Source: Streptomyces sp. H39-S7 | Lineage (GTDB): Bacteria; Actinomycetota; Actinomycetes; Streptomycetales; Streptomycetaceae | Length of the DNA: 56,146 nt | Assembly (NCBI RefSeq): GCF_027158205.1 | Contig: NZ_JAPVLU010000053.1 | Location: 1 to 56,146, forward strand | Direction of reading: 5' to 3' | Shown: positions 41,319 through 50,432 of the stretch, piece after piece | Layout of the letters: every line of letters begins with the position of its first letter | How positions within the stretch are numbered: the stretch's first letter is position 1 | Position numbers and translations under genes: made by a program | Notes under the pieces: model-generated | Seen by the model: only the letters and a program-made list of their open reading frames with translations | What the model was told of the DNA's origin: nothing | Databases searched by the model: none

Positions 41319-42536
41319 ATGACCGACGCAGCACCCCGCCATGCCGGCCTTCGCCGGTCCGCCGCCGCGCTCCGGACCGAGCTGGTGGCTCTGCGCCGGG
41401 CGCTCCACCGGGAGCCGGAGATCGGGCTGGACCTGCCGCTGACGCGGGCCAGGGTGCTGGCCGCGCTGGAGGGGCTGCCGCTGGAGATCTCCCTCGGCAG
41501 GCAGCTCGGCTCCGTCACCGCCGTGCTGCGCGGCGCCCTGCCGGGACCTGTGGTGCTGCTGCGCGGGGACATGGACGCGCTGCCGGTGCGGGAGGCCGTC
41601 GGCGTCCCGTACGCCTCCGCCGTGGCCGGGGTGATGCACGCCTGCGGCCATGATCTGCACACCGCGGCGCTGGTCGGCGCGGTACGGCTGCTGTGCGAGC
41701 GGCGCGATGAGCTGGCCGGGACGGTGGTGTTCATGTTCCAGCCGGGCGAGGAGGGGTTGGGCGGCGCCCGGCTGATGGTCGGCGAGGGTGTGCTGGCGGC
41801 CGCCGGGAGCACGCCCGTCGCCGCGTACGCCCTGCACGTCACCTCCTCGCAGCTGCCCAGCGGTTGGGTCGCCTGCCGCCCCGGCCCGATCATGGCGGCG
41901 TCCGACACGCTCACCGTCACGATGCGCGGACGCGGCGGGCACGGCTCGAGCCCGCATCTCGCCCTGGACCCGATCCCGGCCGCCTGCGAGGCCGTTACCG
42001 CCCTGCAGACCATGGTGACCCGCCGCTTCGACGCCTTCGATCCGGTCGTCGTCACCGTCGGCAGCTTCCACGCGGGTACCGCCGAGAACGTCATCCCCGA
42101 CGAGGCGGTCTTCGCCGCCACCATCCGCTCCTTCTCGCCCGAGGCGCGGGCCCGCGTGCTGGAAGGGGCACCCGTGGTCGTCCGGGGCATCGGGCAGGCG
42201 CACGGGCTGACGGTGGACGCGGTGGTGACCGAGGGCTACCCGGTCACCATCAACGACCCGGCGGAAACGGCCTTCGCGGCCGAGACGGTCCGCGAACTCC
42301 TGGGAGCGGATCGCTATATCGACATGCCGTGGCCTGTCGCCGGCTCCGAGGACTTCTCCGTCGTCGCCGAGCTCGTTCCCTCGGCCTATCTGCTGCTCGG
42401 CGCCTGCCCCGCCGATCGCGACCCGGCCACCGCCGCGTACAACCACTCCCCGCAGGCCGCCTTCGACGACAGCGTGCTCGCGGACGCGGCGGCGCTCCTC
42501 GCCGGACTCGCCCTGGGCCGGCTCGACAGGGGCTGA
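41319..42536 (+). CDS. M20-family amidohydrolase
   Basis: This 405-aa zinc enzyme is of the N-acyl-amino-acid/IAA-amino-acid hydrolase type, which cleaves amide bonds. Metal-site motifs are MHACGHDLHTAALVGA (near 107), QPGEEGLGGARLM (near 142) and GSEDFS near residue 345. LLRGDMDALPV and the lid motif GGHGSSPH are present. The ATG at 41319 has AGGAG 6 bases upstream. Substrate unknown; no operon partner. Confidence 0.92.
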   Translation: MTDAAPRHAGLRRSAAALRTELVALRRALHREPEIGLDLPLTRARVLAALEGLPLEISLGRQLGSVTAVLRGALPGPVVLLRGDMDALPVREAVGVPYASAVAGVMHACGHDLHTAALVGAVRLLCERRDELAGTVVFMFQPGEEGLGGARLMVGEGVLAAAGSTPVAAYALHVTSSQLPSGWVACRPGPIMAASDTLTVTMRGRGGHGSSPHLALDPIPAACEAVTALQTMVTRRFDAFDPVVVTVGSFHAGTAENVIPDEAVFAATIRSFSPEARARVLEGAPVVVRGIGQAHGLTVDAVVTEGYPVTINDPAETAFAAETVRELLGADRYIDMPWPVAGSEDFSVVAELVPSAYLLLGACPADRDPATAAYNHSPQAAFDDSVLADAAALLAGLALGRLDRG

Positions 42537-42659
42537 GGACCGCCTTCCGTCCGGACCGCTCGAAACGGTCCGGCCCCTCGGCCGCCCCTATCCCGGCCGG
42601 CATTCCCGCGAGGCGGAATTCCCCGCACCGGGAGAACTGTTGCCCCGACGCCGGACGAC

Positions 42660-42696
42660 GACGGCCCCGCAGCTCCGGAAGAGCGGCGGGGCCGTC
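42660..42696. terminator. Hairpin terminator
   Basis: GACGGCCCCGC and GCGGGGCCGTC form an 11-base perfect stem around a 15-base loop. It lies between the convergent amidohydrolase and Lsr2 genes. Confidence 0.75.
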
Positions 42697-42714
42697 GGCG
42701 GACGAGTACGGGTT

Positions 42715-43050
42715 TCAGTGCGCCTTTTCGTACGCCTCACGAACCGCTGCGGGGACGCGTCCGCGGTCGTTCACGTCGTAGCCGTTCTCCTTGGCCCAGG
42801 CCCGGATCTTGGCAGTGTCCTCGGAACCGGCGCCGGCGAGCTTGCGCGGTCCGCTCGCGCCCTTGTTCCGGCCCACCTTGTGTCCGGCCGCAATGAAGGG
42901 GTTCAGCGCTTCGAGAAGAGAGTCGAAGCTGTCCGGGGCGAGGTCGATTTCATAGACAACGCCATCAACGGCGAACGTGTGAGTGGCCGCCTCCGCCGAC
43001 TCTTTGCCGGTGAGGTCGTCCGTGTAAATGGTTACGATTTTCTGAGCCAT
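42715..43050 (-). CDS. lsr2: Lsr2-type nucleoid-associated protein
   Basis: This 111-aa protein is a xenogeneic silencer that bridges AT-rich DNA. The N-terminal dimerisation domain (MAQKIVTIYTDDLTGKES, then the beta-hairpin VDGVVYEIDL) and the C-terminal domain with the AT-hook-like motif (ENGYDVNDRGRVPAAVREAY) are complete. The core RGR is present near residue 100. No good ribosome site precedes the ATG; a TAATCT lies 7 bases upstream, so the mRNA could be leaderless. Streptomyces usually have two paralogues, so the symbol is provisional. Confidence 0.92.
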   Translation of the reverse strand: MAQKIVTIYTDDLTGKESAEAATHTFAVDGVVYEIDLAPDSFDSLLEALNPFIAAGHKVGRNKGASGPRKLAGAGSEDTAKIRAWAKENGYDVNDRGRVPAAVREAYEKAH

Positions 43051-43221
43051 AGGCCGCAGATTAGCAGTAATGCGGGGGGCCGTATAGAAATCACTTACCG
43101 TCCGCTCGTGTGTACGGACGGGTAGCACGGCAGAGTGATCCGGCGATCCCCTGGGCCGCATTAGCGGCCCGATCCCGCTCCGCATAGCGCCCTGCCCGGA
43201 GTTCGGACAGGGAGGCCCGAA

Positions 43222-43560
43222 CTATGCGGGAAGCGCGGGGAGTACGTACGCCCGCACAAAGTGCGTTTCCACCCGAGCATGGAGCAGATGCCCAGCGATG
43301 GCCTTATCGCCTGCTACCGCCAGAACGGCGTGAATGTGAACGTCGCCGTCCCGGATCTCTCCCGTACCGCCGAGTTCGGCGGGGCAGGTGTAGTACGTGC
43401 GCTGGTCCTTGCCGGCATCGGTTGCGGACATCGTCGAGACGGTAAAGGCGTCCACCGCGCCGATCAGGGACACGATCGCCCCGTCCGCGATGCCCGCCGA
43501 TGCGGCCTGGTCCCCTATCGACTGCAACAGCTCGCCACTTCGGACCTCGAATACGTGCAT
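43222..43560 (-). CDS. PPC/DUF296-domain DNA-binding-type protein
   Basis: This 112-aa protein is a single PPC (DUF296) domain. The His pair HIHAVLAV and the GHLLHARV motif match the metal site of bacterial PPC trimers. GGGGAG lies 7 bases before the ATG. Bacterial PPC proteins have no clear function; in plants the domain accompanies AT-hooks. It follows Lsr2 with a gap of about 170 bases. Confidence 0.85.
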   Translation of the reverse strand: MHVFEVRSGELLQSIGDQAASAGIADGAIVSLIGAVDAFTVSTMSATDAGKDQRTYYTCPAELGGTGEIRDGDVHIHAVLAVAGDKAIAGHLLHARVETHFVRAYVLPALPA

Positions 43561-43731
43561 GCGATCACTCCCCAGCGCAATGCGGGTTCAGGACCCGGAG
43601 CCTATGGCGCGCCCCGTGGCCGCGGGCGGCATTCCCTCCCTCGGCGCGGTCGCACCGCCGCACGGCCTCTTCCCGCCGCCTTCCGGTCCCTTCCCGGCCT
43701 CGTCCTCCGTCCCTTCCCGGAGATTCGAGAC

Positions 43732-44325
43732 TCACGCGATCGGCGTGGCATCCCTTTCCGGACGGCCGTTCCGGCCGTCGGCCGATTCCCGCCACTCCTC
43801 CCGCAACATCCCGAACAGCACGTTGTCGTGCCACTCCCCCGCCACGAGCACGGCCTTCCTGCGCCGGCCCTCCTCCCGGAACCCGGTCTTCTCGAAGGCG
43901 CGCATGGCCCGCTCGTTGCCGCTCCAGGTATCGAGTTCGACCCGGTGCAGCCGGCAGGTGTCGAAGAGGTGCCCGACGAGCAGCCGCAACGCCTCGGTGC
44001 CGTGCCCCCGCCCCCAGAAGTCCCGTTCACCGATGGTGATGCCGACCGTGGCCCCGCCCGCGAACGGATCGAGGTCCCGGTAGTCGGCCATGCCGATCGG
44101 CCTGCCGTCGACCAGGTCCTGCACGGTGAGGACCTGCGAGTCGGCGGGGTCGAGGCCGAGCATCGTGTCGAAGCCGCGCTGCACGGCGGCCCGGGTGACG
44201 GGGCCGAAGTGCGGATTGCCGCCGGTGGCCCAGTGCACCACTTCCGGGTCGTTGCGCCAGCGCACGTGATGGTCCAGGTCCTCCGCGTGCAACGCGCGGA
44301 GCCTCACCAGGTTTCCTTTGATCAT
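43732..44325 (-). CDS. GNAT-family N-acetyltransferase (RimJ/RimL-like)
   Basis: This 197-aa protein has the GNAT fold. The acetyl-CoA loop is seen in FWGRGHGTEALRLLVGHLFD (near 105-125), followed by WSGNERAMRAFEKTGFREEG. The N-terminus VRLRALHAEDLDHHVRWRND is typical of RimJ/RimL. Substrate is unknown. The ATG start lacks a clear ribosome site. Confidence 0.9.
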   Translation of the reverse strand: MIKGNLVRLRALHAEDLDHHVRWRNDPEVVHWATGGNPHFGPVTRAAVQRGFDTMLGLDPADSQVLTVQDLVDGRPIGMADYRDLDPFAGGATVGITIGERDFWGRGHGTEALRLLVGHLFDTCRLHRVELDTWSGNERAMRAFEKTGFREEGRRRKAVLVAGEWHDNVLFGMLREEWRESADGRNGRPERDATPIA

Positions 44326-44426
44326 CGGGGAATAGTAGGGCGGCTCGGAAGCGTGGCGCCAACCGTTTGACGGATAGTCGTCGCGCAGATAATCTATGGG
44401 GAGATTAACCAGTCGAGGAGGCCACC

Positions 44427-44846
44427 ATGTGGGAATACGAGAGCAGCATCGAGACCGGCGCCACCCCCCAGGCGGTCTGGCGCCTCTGGGCGGACGTGGA
44501 GAACTGGGGCGCCTGGAACGCCGAGATCGAGAAGATCGAGATCAGCGGCCCGCTCGCGCCCGGCGCGCGGATCACGATGACGCCTCCCGGGGACGACCCG
44601 ATCCCGCTGCTCGTCGCGGAGGCGGTCGAGAACGAGTTGTTCGTCGATGAGGCCCGGTTCGGCGACCTGCTGCTGCGGACCACGCACCGGATCGAGCCGC
44701 TCGGCCAGGACCGGATCCGCGTGGTGTACCGGATGGAGATCAGCGGGGCAGGCTCCGACGAGGCGGGACCGCAGATCGGCCCGGGCATCACCGCCGACTG
44801 GCCCGACACGCTGGCGTCGCTGGCCGCCCTGGCATCGCGGAGCTGA
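44427..44846 (+). CDS. SRPBCC (START-like) family protein
   Basis: This 139-aa protein has the helix-grip fold of polyketide-cyclase/START-like proteins, with VWRLWADVENWGAWNAEIEK and a C-terminal helix WPDTLASLAALAS. Such proteins bind hydrophobic ligands. AGGAGG lies 5 bases before the ATG. It is divergent from the acetyltransferase and ends just before a strong terminator. Confidence 0.88.
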   Translation: MWEYESSIETGATPQAVWRLWADVENWGAWNAEIEKIEISGPLAPGARITMTPPGDDPIPLLVAEAVENELFVDEARFGDLLLRTTHRIEPLGQDRIRVVYRMEISGAGSDEAGPQIGPGITADWPDTLASLAALASRS

Positions 44847-44895
44847 CGGCACCCGGCACCACCGTCGAGAGCCCCGGCAACGGCGGCCACGGTCC

Positions 44896-44923
44896 GTCCC
44901 GCCGCTCGATCGAGCGGCGGGAC
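44896..44923. terminator. Perfect palindromic hairpin terminator
   Basis: GTCCCGCCGCTCGA and TCGAGCGGCGGGAC form a 14-base perfect palindrome. It lies after the SRPBCC gene. Confidence 0.8.
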
Positions 44924-45054
44924 CGCGCTTCCGCGGGACGGTATTTCCGCAGCCTCGCGCCGGGCGGCACACGGCCGTTGGCGGCCGGCCGGCTCCTCCT
45001 GCGGCATCAGAAGGTCATGGGTAACCCCAATGAATGAGTCGGTACTGTGGCCGC

Positions 45055-45528
45055 ATGGCCGAAGACCCGTACACCCCCGCCCGCCTCCGTGAACTGCCGA
45101 GCTGGCTGCTGGGGCGTGCCGCCGCCCGCGGGCACCGCCTGGTCGCGGCGGCCCTCGCCCGCGAGGGCCTGCGGATGATGCACCACGCGGCCCTGTCGGC
45201 CGTCGCCGAACTCGGGCCGGTGTCCCAGGCGGAGCTCGGCCGCAGTCTGAGCATCGACCCCAAGGACATGGTCGCGATCGTCAACGAACTCCAGAGCCGC
45301 GGCCTGGTGACCCGTACGCCCGACCCCAAGGACCGCCGCAAGAACGCCATCGCCATCTCGGTGAGCGGCCGGCGGCGCCTGCGGCGCACGGAGGAGCTGG
45401 GGGACGAGGCGAACGCCGAACTGACGGTGGCTCTCTCCCCTGCGGAACGCGCGCAGCTCATCGCCCTCCTGACCCGCATCATCCGGCCGGAGGAGGCCGC
45501 CTGCGGCGGGGAGCGGTCACATCCGTGA
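45055..45528 (+). CDS. MarR-family transcriptional regulator
   Basis: This 157-aa regulator has a winged helix (about 45-110): SQAELGRSLSIDPKDMVAIV, then NELQSRGLVTRTPDPKDRRK, with the usual DxRxK wing, flanked by dimerisation helices. TACTGT (45043-45048) lies 6 bases before the ATG, consistent with a leaderless mRNA, but no convincing -35 is 17 bases upstream. It is 49 bases before the ECF41 sigma gene on the same strand and may share its transcript. Confidence 0.9.
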   Translation: MAEDPYTPARLRELPSWLLGRAAARGHRLVAAALAREGLRMMHHAALSAVAELGPVSQAELGRSLSIDPKDMVAIVNELQSRGLVTRTPDPKDRRKNAIAISVSGRRRLRRTEELGDEANAELTVALSPAERAQLIALLTRIIRPEEAACGGERSHP

Positions 45529-45577
45529 GGCGCCCCGGGTCATCGACGGGGCGCCGGGCAACGGGAGAATGTGACTG

Positions 45578-46462
45578 ATGAACGACGACGAGTTTCTCGC
45601 TGAGCGGTTCGAGGCGCACCGCACCCACTTGCGCGCCGTGGCCTACCGCATGCTCGGTTCGCTGAGTGAGGCGGACGACGCCGTGCAGGACGCGTGGCTG
45701 CGGGCCAGTCGCGCGGGCACCGACGGGGTGGAGAACCTGGGCGGCTGGCTGACGACGATCGTCGCCAGGGTGTCGCTGGACGTGCTGCGCTCGCGCGCCA
45801 CACGCCGCGAGGACCCGTTGGACGTCCATGTTCCCGACCCGGTCATCAGCAGTGCCGCCGGGCTCGACCCCGAGCACGAGGTGCTGCTGGCGGACTCCGT
45901 CGGCCTCGCGCTGCTCGTCGTCCTGGACACACTCCCGCCCGCCGAGCGGCTCGCGTTCGTCCTGCACGACATGTTCGCCGTGCCCTTCGACGACATCGCT
46001 CCGATCGTGGACCGCTCCCCCACCGCGACCCGGCAGCTCGCCAGCCGGGCCCGGCGCCGCGTCCAGGGGGCGACCCCCGCTCCCGACGCGGACCTGAGCC
46101 GTCAGCGCGAGGTCGTCGACGCCTTCCTGACGGCGGCGCGCGGCGGCGACTTCGACGCGCTGGTCGCGGTCCTCGACCCCGACGTCCTGATGCGGGCCGA
46201 CACCGGCACCGCGGACGGCCGCGTCTCCCGGCTCATCCGCGGGGCCCGGCAGGTGGCCGGGCAGGCCGTCACCTTCGCGGCCTACGCCCCGTTCGCCAGA
46301 GCCGCACTCATCAACGGGTCGCCGGGGATCGTCACGGCTCCCGACGGACAGTTGTTCTCGGTCATGGGCTTCACGATCACCGCCGGAAAAGTCACCGAGA
46401 TCAACCTCCTCGCCGACCCGACCCGCCTCGCCACATTGCCGTGGGAGCCCCTGGGCGACTGA
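45578..46462 (+). CDS. ECF41-type sigma factor with SnoaL-like C-terminal domain
   Basis: This 294-aa sigma factor has region 2 (VAYRMLGSLSEADDAVQDAW) and region 4 (PAERLAFVLHDMFAVPFDDI and the recognition helix DRSPTATRQLASRARRRV), then a SnoaL/NTF2-like C-terminal domain (about 180-290). ECF41 factors use this extension to regulate themselves instead of an anti-sigma factor; ADPTRL near the end fits the conserved tail motif. ECF41 genes usually stand beside an oxidoreductase or carboxymuconolactone decarboxylase; here a MarR gene precedes it and the macro-domain gene follows convergently. Confidence 0.9.
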   Translation: MNDDEFLAERFEAHRTHLRAVAYRMLGSLSEADDAVQDAWLRASRAGTDGVENLGGWLTTIVARVSLDVLRSRATRREDPLDVHVPDPVISSAAGLDPEHEVLLADSVGLALLVVLDTLPPAERLAFVLHDMFAVPFDDIAPIVDRSPTATRQLASRARRRVQGATPAPDADLSRQREVVDAFLTAARGGDFDALVAVLDPDVLMRADTGTADGRVSRLIRGARQVAGQAVTFAAYAPFARAALINGSPGIVTAPDGQLFSVMGFTITAGKVTEINLLADPTRLATLPWEPLGD

Positions 46463-46511
46463 CCCGCGGCGGGATGCCCGGCGCCCGTCGTCCTCCTGAG
46501 GGCGCAGAGCA

Positions 46512-47018
46512 TCAGGCCTGTGCGGCGAAGACGTCGTAGGCGCCCTGGTCGAACAGCACGAAGCGTGCTTCCGACACCGCCGTTTCCGCCGCTCGGACCG
46601 TCGCCAGGGCGGTCCGCGCCCCGTCCTCCATCGGCCACCGGTACACCCCGGTGGAGATCGCCGGGAAGGCCACTGTCCGCGCCCCCAGTTCGTCGGCCAC
46701 CCGCAGCGACTCCCGGTAGCAGGAGGCCAGCAGGTCCGACCGGTCCTCGTCCGGCGACCAGACCGGGCCGACGGTGTGGATCACCCAGCGCGCCGGCAGT
46801 CGTCCGGCCGTGGTGGCCACAGCTTTGCCGGTCGCCAGGCCCTTCCCGTAGTGGGACGCCCGCAGCGCCCGGCACTCCGCCAGGATCTCCGGCCCGCCCT
46901 TGCGGTGGATCGCCCCGTCCACTCCCCCGCCGCCCAGCAGCGAGGAGTTGGCGGCGTTGACGATCGCGTCGACGTGCTGTCCGGTGATGTCGCCGAGGGC
47001 GATGGTGACGGTGATCAT
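46512..47018 (-). CDS. Macro-domain O-acetyl-ADP-ribose deacetylase
   Basis: This 168-aa single macro domain (YmdB/MacroD type) removes acetyl or ADP-ribose groups from ADP-ribose metabolites and proteins. Signatures are GDITGQHVDAIVNAANSSLL (near 9-28), GGGGVDGAIHRKGG and FPAISTGVYRWPM near 118. GGAGG lies 7 bases before the ATG. No ADP-ribosyltransferase is encoded beside it. Confidence 0.93.
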   Translation of the reverse strand: MITVTIALGDITGQHVDAIVNAANSSLLGGGGVDGAIHRKGGPEILAECRALRASHYGKGLATGKAVATTAGRLPARWVIHTVGPVWSPDEDRSDLLASCYRESLRVADELGARTVAFPAISTGVYRWPMEDGARTALATVRAAETAVSEARFVLFDQGAYDVFAAQA

Positions 47019-47222
47019 GCGGCATCCTCCCAGAACCGGCGACGTCCGGGCGGTGTCGGTGGTCGTCTCCGCTTCGTGCGGCGGGGGGACATCCGAAACG
47101 GTGACTGGAGGCGTCCCGGCGTGGTCCGGGAGGCTGGGCGCGGTACTCCGGGTGCGGTCGCGGGTGGGGCGGTGGCGGTGTGCTGTTCGCTCCTCATCAG
47201 CAGACCGCCGAAAGGGCCAGGG

Positions 47223-47573
47223 ATGACGACCCCCAACAACGCGGGCAGCGGCGGCACGATGGCCGGTTACTCGGTCACTCCCGAGGGCGTCGCCACGGCA
47301 GCCGCCTATGTGACCACCCAGGCCATCGATGTCGATGCCAAGATCGCCGCCCTGCGCACCTACGTCGCCGGTCTCGGCAACATCTGGCAGGGCTCCGCGC
47401 ACGCCGCGTTCGAGACGCTGATGATGGACTACGACATCTACGCGCGGATGATGCACGACGCGCTCTCCGACATCGCGTCGGGGCTGCGCGGCAACTACGT
47501 CAGCTACACCGAGTCGGAGCAGGCGAACCTCGCCAACCTCCGCCAGGTGCACCTGCCCGCGGCCAAGTTCTGA
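47223..47573 (+). CDS. WXG100 protein, T7SS locus B
   Basis: This 116-aa protein is a WXG100/ESAT-6 family substrate: helix 1 (AYVTTQAIDVDAKIAALRTY), the turn NIWQGSAHAAFE with the WXG motif (WQG), and helix 2 (YARMMHDALSDIASGLRGNY). An N-terminal Gly/Ser-rich extension of about 13 residues precedes helix 1. It is 55 bases before a second WXG100 gene, as in EsxA/EsxB pairs. Confidence 0.9.
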   Translation: MTTPNNAGSGGTMAGYSVTPEGVATAAAYVTTQAIDVDAKIAALRTYVAGLGNIWQGSAHAAFETLMMDYDIYARMMHDALSDIASGLRGNYVSYTESEQANLANLRQVHLPAAKF

Positions 47574-47628
47574 CCTGCGGCGATCCGTCCCGTCCCGTCC
47601 CCGTCCCCTCCACGACAGGAGCACCGGC

Positions 47629-47943
47629 ATGAGCTTCTCCGACGCCGTCCCGATCAGTGTCCAGCAGGAGCTGGAGACCGCGGGTCCGTACCTGAACGGG
47701 CAGGCGGCCGAGATCTCCGAGGAGCTGCACCAGCTCGCCCAGTACCTGAACCAGTTGCCCGAGATCTGGCAGGGCGCGGCCTCCGGGTACTACCAGGGGT
47801 TGCAGGCCGAGTGGAACATCGCCGCCGACGGGCTGTTCGGGCCCGAAGGGGTACTCGGTCAGATCGCCCGCGCGATGAACGTCAACTGGGCCAACTACAG
47901 CGACGCCGAGTGGGCCAACTCACGGACGTGGAGCCACGGCTGA
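47629..47943 (+). CDS. WXG100 protein, T7SS locus B, likely partner
   Basis: This 104-aa WXG100 protein has helix 1 (AEISEELHQLAQYLNQL), the turn EIWQGAASGYYQGL with the motif WQG, and a second helix ending MNVNWANYSDAEWANS. AGGAG lies 7 bases before the ATG. Together with the gene 55 bases upstream it probably forms the secreted heterodimer, and it is followed by eccD. Confidence 0.9.
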   Translation: MSFSDAVPISVQQELETAGPYLNGQAAEISEELHQLAQYLNQLPEIWQGAASGYYQGLQAEWNIAADGLFGPEGVLGQIARAMNVNWANYSDAEWANSRTWSHG

Positions 47944-48020
47944 CCCGCCGCAGGGGTTGGTTCGACGGGCCTCGACGACGGCCCCCGCATGCTCACTGAA
48001 CGATTCCGAGAGAGTTCCGC

Positions 48021-49391
48021 ATGGCTGACAAGCACTGCCGGGTGACGGTGATCGGCACGCGCAAGCGGGTGGACCTCGCGGTCCCCGCCGCCGCCCCGAT
48101 CGCGGAGTACGTCACGACGCTGGCCCACCTGTGCGGCGAGGAGGAGTTGGAGGCGCTGCCGGCCGCGTGGTCGCTGGCGCTGGTGAGCGGCCGCACGCTG
48201 CATCCGGTCTCCTCGCTGAGCGACGCCGGAGTGGTGGACGGCCAACTGCTGTACCTGCGGGACGCCGCCGCAGGGGAGTTCGAGGAACCCCTGGTCAGGG
48301 ACCTCGACGAGATGATCGCCGAGGTCGCCGACTCGTTCGGCGACCTGCGCTGGACCTCCCGTACCCGGGCCGCCACCGTCGCGGCCCTCGGGGCGTCATG
48401 GCTGGTGGCCGCCTGTCTGGTACCGGTGCTGTCCGGCGGACGGCCGGGTACGTCGGCCGGTCCGCTCGCCCTGGGCGTCGGCTTCGTCCTGCTCCTCACC
48501 GCCTGGGGCCTGCGGCGCAACGACGCGGCCCCGCCCGGGCGGCCGACCCTGCCGAACCGGCTGGCGCTGCCCCTCGCACTGAGTACGGTGCCCTGCCTGG
48601 CCGTTGCCGGGTGGTTCCTGCCCGATCCGTCGGCCGGCAGCCCACTCGGGGCGGCTCTCGGCGCGATGGCCGGTGCGGCCGCCGCGCTCGGTGCGGTGCC
48701 GTCGGTGGCGGGCGCGGCGGTGCTGGTGCTCGGGGTGGCGGGCGCGGCCGTCGTCGGCCTGCTGACGGGTCTGCGGACGGACCCGGCCGAAGGCGCGGCG
48801 GTCGTCGCAGTGGCCGGTTACGGGATGCTGCTGGCCGCGCCCTCGCTGGCCGGCCGGCTCGCCGCGGCCTGGCCGGTCGTCACGGAGGAGGGCGACCTCG
48901 CGGGCTCCGACGACACCCTGGTCAGGACGGTGGTGCTCCGCGCCCGTAACGTCCTGCTCGGCTGGACCTGCGCGGTCTCACTCGCCCTGGCCGTGTCCCT
49001 CGCCGTGCTGGGTGCCTCGCACGGCGGATACGCGCCGGCCCTGGCCGGCTGCCTGGCCGTCGCGCTCCTGTTGCGCGCCGGTACGTTCCGCCTGCTGGGC
49101 GAGGCGGTCCCGGTCGTGGTGTGCGGGGCGGTCGGCCTGTTCAGCGCGCTGCTGACCGTCCCCGCGACGACGTCGGCCCCCGACTGGACCGGTCCGGTGG
49201 CGGTCGCCGCGGCCGGGGTCGTGCTGCTGGGCACCGGCGCCGCACTCGCCTTCCGGCGTTCGGGCGCCCGAACCGAACGGCCGAAGGCACTGCGGGCGGT
49301 GGCCGGGCTCTGCTCGGTGGCCGCGATCCCGCTGGCGATCGGTGTGTTCGGCGTGTTCCGGCACCTGGCCACGTACGGACACCACCTGTGA
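48021..49391 (+). CDS. eccD: EccD-type T7SS membrane protein
   Basis: This 456-aa protein has a cytoplasmic ubiquitin-like domain at the N-terminus (CRVTVIGTRKRVDLAVPAAA, then LVSGRTLHPVSSLSDAGVVD, about 5-85) followed by about eleven hydrophobic segments from residue 115. This is the EccD layout, which forms the central channel of the T7SS membrane complex. A GAGAG lies a few bases before the ATG. It follows the WXG100 pair and has no EccC beside it; the motor gene is about 21 kb away in locus A. Confidence 0.92.
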   Translation: MADKHCRVTVIGTRKRVDLAVPAAAPIAEYVTTLAHLCGEEELEALPAAWSLALVSGRTLHPVSSLSDAGVVDGQLLYLRDAAAGEFEEPLVRDLDEMIAEVADSFGDLRWTSRTRAATVAALGASWLVAACLVPVLSGGRPGTSAGPLALGVGFVLLLTAWGLRRNDAAPPGRPTLPNRLALPLALSTVPCLAVAGWFLPDPSAGSPLGAALGAMAGAAAALGAVPSVAGAAVLVLGVAGAAVVGLLTGLRTDPAEGAAVVAVAGYGMLLAAPSLAGRLAAAWPVVTEEGDLAGSDDTLVRTVVLRARNVLLGWTCAVSLALAVSLAVLGASHGGYAPALAGCLAVALLLRAGTFRLLGEAVPVVVCGAVGLFSALLTVPATTSAPDWTGPVAVAAAGVVLLGTGAALAFRRSGARTERPKALRAVAGLCSVAAIPLAIGVFGVFRHLATYGHHL

Positions 49392-49420
49392 GGCGCGTGA
49401 GCGGAACGGCTCCGGCCCCC

Positions 49421-49492
49421 GCGCGTTCTCCCGGACGCTCCCTCGCGCGTTCTCCCGGACGCTCCCTCGCCCGTTCTCCCGGACGGTCCCTC
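49421..49492. repeat. Three tandem 24-base repeats
   Basis: The unit GCGCGTTCTCCCGGACGCTC plus CCTC occurs three times head to tail (49421, 49445, 49469). The first two copies are identical; the third has two changes. It lies between the convergent eccD and LuxR genes. Confidence 0.85.
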
Positions 49493-49510
49493 GCACGTCG
49501 ACGCGCGGTC

Positions 49511-50188
49511 TCACACGGACACTTCGGACGCGGGCCGGATGTGGCCCGGCAGCCACCGTGCCGGACCCGACTCGTCGACGTACCCCAACGCGATGGCCTT
49601 GCGGGTCAGTTCCGCCTTGTTGCCGGCGTTGAGCTTGGCCCGGATGCGCTTCACATACGTGTTGACGGTGGACTCGGTGAGGCCCATGCGGCGGGCTATC
49701 TGGCCGTGCGTGTACCCCTTGGCGATCAGTCGCAGCGTCTCCACCTCGCGGCGGGCCAGGCACTGGCCCTCGCCGGGCGACATGCGGCCGAGTTCGGCGT
49801 GCAGGTGGGTGGCGAGCCCCGACGCGAGGTAGAAACCGCCCCGGGCCACCGCCTCGACGGCGGACAGGAATTCGGTGTCGTCGGTGTGCTTGGTGACGAA
49901 GCCGTGCGCCCCGGCCTTCACCGCGGCCAGCAGATGGTCGCGCTCGTCCGACGGCGACATGACCAGCACCGCGCTCCCGGCGCTCAGCGCGCCGATCGCC
50001 TGCAGGGACGCCTCGGCGAGATAGGGGGCGGGATCGAGGACGACCACGTCGGGGGCGAGCCCGGTCTCCGCGAATTCATCCAGTGTTCCCACCGACGCGA
50101 TGACTTCGAGCCAGGAACTGCGGGCAAGAACCTGCTCGATCCCCATTCGGGTAATGCGGTGGTCTTCGACAATGCCAACGGTAGGCAT
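49511..50188 (-). CDS. NarL/LuxR-type response regulator, orphan
   Basis: This 225-aa protein has a receiver domain (about 3-115) and a C-terminal LuxR helix-turn-helix (about 145-205, ARREVETLRLIAKGYTHGQI and RMGLTESTVNTYVKRI). The receiver keeps VEDH acidic residues near 8 and the candidate phospho-Asp in VVVLDPAP, with Lys in FVTKHTDD, but the sequence around the Asp is atypical. No kinase is beside it. The ATG at 50188 has AAGGG 7 bases upstream. It sits inside locus B and may control T7SS genes. Confidence 0.88.
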   Translation of the reverse strand: MPTVGIVEDHRITRMGIEQVLARSSWLEVIASVGTLDEFAETGLAPDVVVLDPAPYLAEASLQAIGALSAGSAVLVMSPSDERDHLLAAVKAGAHGFVTKHTDDTEFLSAVEAVARGGFYLASGLATHLHAELGRMSPGEGQCLARREVETLRLIAKGYTHGQIARRMGLTESTVNTYVKRIRAKLNAGNKAELTRKAIALGYVDESGPARWLPGHIRPASEVSV

Positions 50189-50432
50189 GGCTCGGCCCTT
50201 CGATCTACCCATTCCCCGTATGGCCGTCTCCTGCGACCCTTCTATGGGCGTCCATGCCAAGTTCTATCAGTTCTTCCACCCCTGGTCGTCACCACCTGCG
50301 CGCCCCCGCCCATGACATACCGGCCGCGGCCGCGCCGCGCCCGACCCGGCGTGGAACGCGTCTCGAAAACGACGCGAAGTTCGTCCGAAACACGAGGGTG
50401 CTTCGCGCCCGCTCACACCCCGGAGTTGGGTA

